A stretch of 44,565 nucleotides of DNA from Candidatus Magnetomicrobium cryptolimnococcus. GTDB taxonomy: Bacteria > Nitrospirota > Thermodesulfovibrionia > Thermodesulfovibrionales > Magnetobacteriaceae. Made by a program: the position numbers and the translations under genes. Shown piece by piece: positions 43,380 to 44,565 of this stretch. Every line of letters starts with the position of its first letter. Within the stretch, counting starts at the first letter, position 1. The notes beneath the pieces were generated by a model, which did not search any database, was not told the DNA's origin, and saw only the letters and a list, made by a program, of their open reading frames with translations. The stretch lies in the NCBI GenBank assembly GCA_018606805.1, contig JAGYWI010000024.1, positions 1-44,565 on the forward strand, read 5' to 3'.

Positions 43380-43648
43380 CCCTGCATCAGCTTACATTTG
43401 AAAGGGCTTTTATACGTAAGGTAACCAAACTCGTAAAAGGTTCACCTACAATAGATGATAAATTAACAAAGGTACTTAGTATGCTCAAAGATAATCCTTT
43501 TGACCACTCATTAAAAACGCATATGCTAAGCGGTAATCTTAAAGGTAGATATGCTTGTTCATTGACGCATGAATTAAGGATTATATTTAAACTCACTGAA
43601 GACACAATACACCTGTTAAATATAGGTAATCATGACGATGTTTACTAA
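43376..43648 (+). CDS. RelE/YafQ-type mRNA interferase toxin, start codon apparently lost
   Basis: The frame reads TLHQLTFERAFIRKVTKLVKG, then LSMLKDNPFDHSLKTHMLSG, LKGRYACSLTHELRIIF and NIGNHDDVY, about 90 residues. These are the RelE/YafQ fold with the conserved L-K-G-x-x-A-x-S and the terminal GNHDDVY catalytic His. No ATG, GTG or TTG is available: the frame opens at ATA 43376, where ATGA would give the usual antitoxin/toxin overlap, and the next option is CTG 43382. A single G-to-A change explains this. It may be weakly translated or silent. Confidence 0.72.
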   Translation: MTLHQLTFERAFIRKVTKLVKGSPTIDDKLTKVLSMLKDNPFDHSLKTHMLSGNLKGRYACSLTHELRIIFKLTEDTIHLLNIGNHDDVY

Positions 43649-43761
43649 AATTTTTTTGTAGTTAATTTCGTTGTGAAGCTATATTTAAAAATGTTCTGTA
43701 AACCTCTATAATATTGAACAATTAAAGCATATGCTTTAATATTATTAATAAAGGGCAACAG

Positions 43762-43941
43762 ATGGATTATGGTAAGTTAATACAAAAATTATTAGACGAG
43801 AAAAATATAAAACAAATAGAGTTATCGGCAAGAATGAATGTATCTCCTGCATATTTAAATCAACTTGTTAAAGGCACTCGTAAGCCAGGCAAAAGAACCA
43901 TTCTGTTGTTTATAATAATTTTCAATAAGTGGCAAATGTAA
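43762..43941 (+). pseudogene. N-terminal part of an XRE-family regulator
   Basis: Codons 1-42 (MDYGKLIQKLLDEKNIKQ, IELSARMNVSPAYLNQLVKG, TRKP) are a clear helix-turn-helix of the XRE type. From 43888 the frame continues 17 codons into the opposite strand of the ImmA-like gene and stops. The partner C-terminal half lies inverted at 44246-44446. GGG lies upstream of the ATG. Confidence 0.75.
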
Positions 43942-44262
43942 AATAACATGACCAAATTCATGACATACTGTAGAGCGTAAATAACATTCCTGAATAGGGT
44001 CATCTGCTAAACTTGCATTAATAAAAACTTTTCGTTCTAATACTGAAATACAACCTTCTATCCCATGCGGCAAATTACTAATAAAATCAAAAACTATATC
44101 TAACTCGTTTTCAATAATTTCAATAAAACTATAAACGTCAAAAGGCTTAATCCCTTTTAATACATCTGGTTGATATTGTAACAAAATTTTTTCTACTAAA
44201 CGATCTATTTGAATCTTACTTAATCCAGGAAAATCAAAAGTACTGTTATTCAGAAATGTCAT
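43855..44262 (-). pseudogene. Truncated ImmA/IrrE-type metallopeptidase
   Basis: A 135-codon frame from ATG 44262 (GAGGG upstream). The Zn motif is HEFGHVILH with the preceding STVC segment. The C-terminal third of the normal ~200-residue domain is lost: after ENYYKQQNGSFA the frame reads into the reverse strand of the XRE gene (WLTSAFNKLI) and stops. ImmA-type peptidases cut their partner XRE repressor; the XRE C-terminal fragment overlaps it by 17 nt. Confidence 0.75.
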
Positions 44263-44446
44263 TTTCCCTCTTCTTGTTAAAGTTATTAATAATTTTTTGT
44301 AATCCATTATTACTTAATTTAGATGCTGCTCGCAATAAAGCACAATTCAAATCAGGACGTTCATTATAAATTCTAACTGCCTCTGCAGGAATTGCTTTTT
44401 CTTCCAATGCAATATTAACCAAAGTACCTTTTTCCAAGTTATACAA
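44246..44446 (-). pseudogene. C-terminal part of the XRE regulator, cut by an IS end
   Basis: Reads LYNLEKGTLVNIALEEKAIP, AEAVRIYNERPDLNCALLRA, ASKLSNNGLQKIINNF and ends NDISE, the C-terminal half of XRE proteins paired with ImmA. The frame starts only because a TTG lies at 44446; the R4 IS end begins at 44447. Together with 43762-43887 it would make one regulator. Confidence 0.7.
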
Positions 44447-44539
44447 CGGATGTTGGCTAACAATTTTATAGTTATTTTAAGATAATCATTTAAAAACATA
44501 GACTTATGTTAATTTTTGCCTAAAAACAGTAGCCACTAT
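44447..44539 (+). mobile_element. R4 IS end, second copy
   Basis: Matches 25509-25601 in 92 of 93 positions, beginning CGGATGTTGGCTAAC and ending AGCCACTAT. Beyond 44539 it diverges completely (AATATTTTTTTATAAC), so the transposase start present at copy 1 is absent. It is either a deletion derivative or an R4 unit that exists without the transposase. The window ends 26 bases later. Confidence 0.75.
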
Positions 44540-44565
44540 AATATTTTTTTATAACTATATAACTA

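Noticed and set aside
1-44565. Magnetosome (mam/mad) genes or a prophage
   Set aside because: None of their proteins could be recognised; no integrase, capsid or tail genes are present.

Overview
The window is AT-rich bacterial chromosome. It starts inside the 3' end of a 5S rRNA gene, so a ribosomal RNA operon lies just upstream. Gene content suggests a motile, Gram-negative, sulfur-metabolising and selenocysteine-using bacterium: a flagellin behind a sigma-54-type promoter, a TolC/RND/membrane-fusion export operon, a TusA-DsrEFH sulfur relay operon, a selenocysteine tRNA, a heme-type (DUF3365-like) sensor kinase, PBP1C with alpha-2-macroglobulin, and many Rpn, IS and hairpin repeat remnants. 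This mix recalls Nitrospirota and some sulfur-cycling deltaproteobacterial lineages. That placement is inference; no marker gene here proves it.

Layout. 1-2037: 5S rRNA end, terminator, then a coupled polysaccharide deacetylase and GT4 glycosyltransferase pair. 2237-3705 (minus): tusB/dsrH, dsrE, dsrF-like, tusA. 3864-6143: secreted V8-like serine protease and a cysteine-rich two-CW protein with an in-frame UGA upstream. 6749-8988: dodecin and a RloB/RloA (AbiL-like) predicted defence pair. 9324-14970 (minus): tolC, RND pump, membrane-fusion protein behind a promoter with a perfect 14-bp palindrome. 15407-18263: flagellin, alpha/beta hydrolase, coiled-coil membrane protein. 18352-18838: decayed Rpn gene. 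19098-23171: vWA protein with a coiled-coil partner, MntA/HepT toxin-antitoxin pair, L,D-transpeptidase. 23215-28004: histidine kinase, IS remnant, GAF-GGDEF-EAL protein. 28538-31294: ArsR regulator, orphan antitoxin-like gene, tRNA-Sec, aconitase. 32028-34131: secreted small protein, TauE/SafE permease, thioredoxin-like protein, a 55-aa gene. 34152-42276 (minus): alpha-2-macroglobulin and PBP1C. 42277-44565: a scrap-yard of repeats, gene remnants, a RelE-type TA locus and a rearranged XRE/ImmA pair next to an IS end.

The most distinctive property is the density of small dispersed elements. R1 is a ~200-240-bp MITE-like element with ~26-bp terminal inverted repeats and internal hairpins (near-complete copies at 15096 and 28063; partial copies at 164, 9114, 33403, 42612). 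R2 is a ~100-bp palindromic element, with two copies in opposite orientation bracketing the alpha-2-macroglobulin gene; its core also occurs inside a decayed Rpn gene. R3 is a 26-bp REP-like palindrome. R4 is a 93-bp IS end present twice. R5 is a ~70-bp IS-end-like repeat present twice. Several gene breakages (Rpn, propeller remnant, XRE/ImmA, transposase) sit exactly at these elements.
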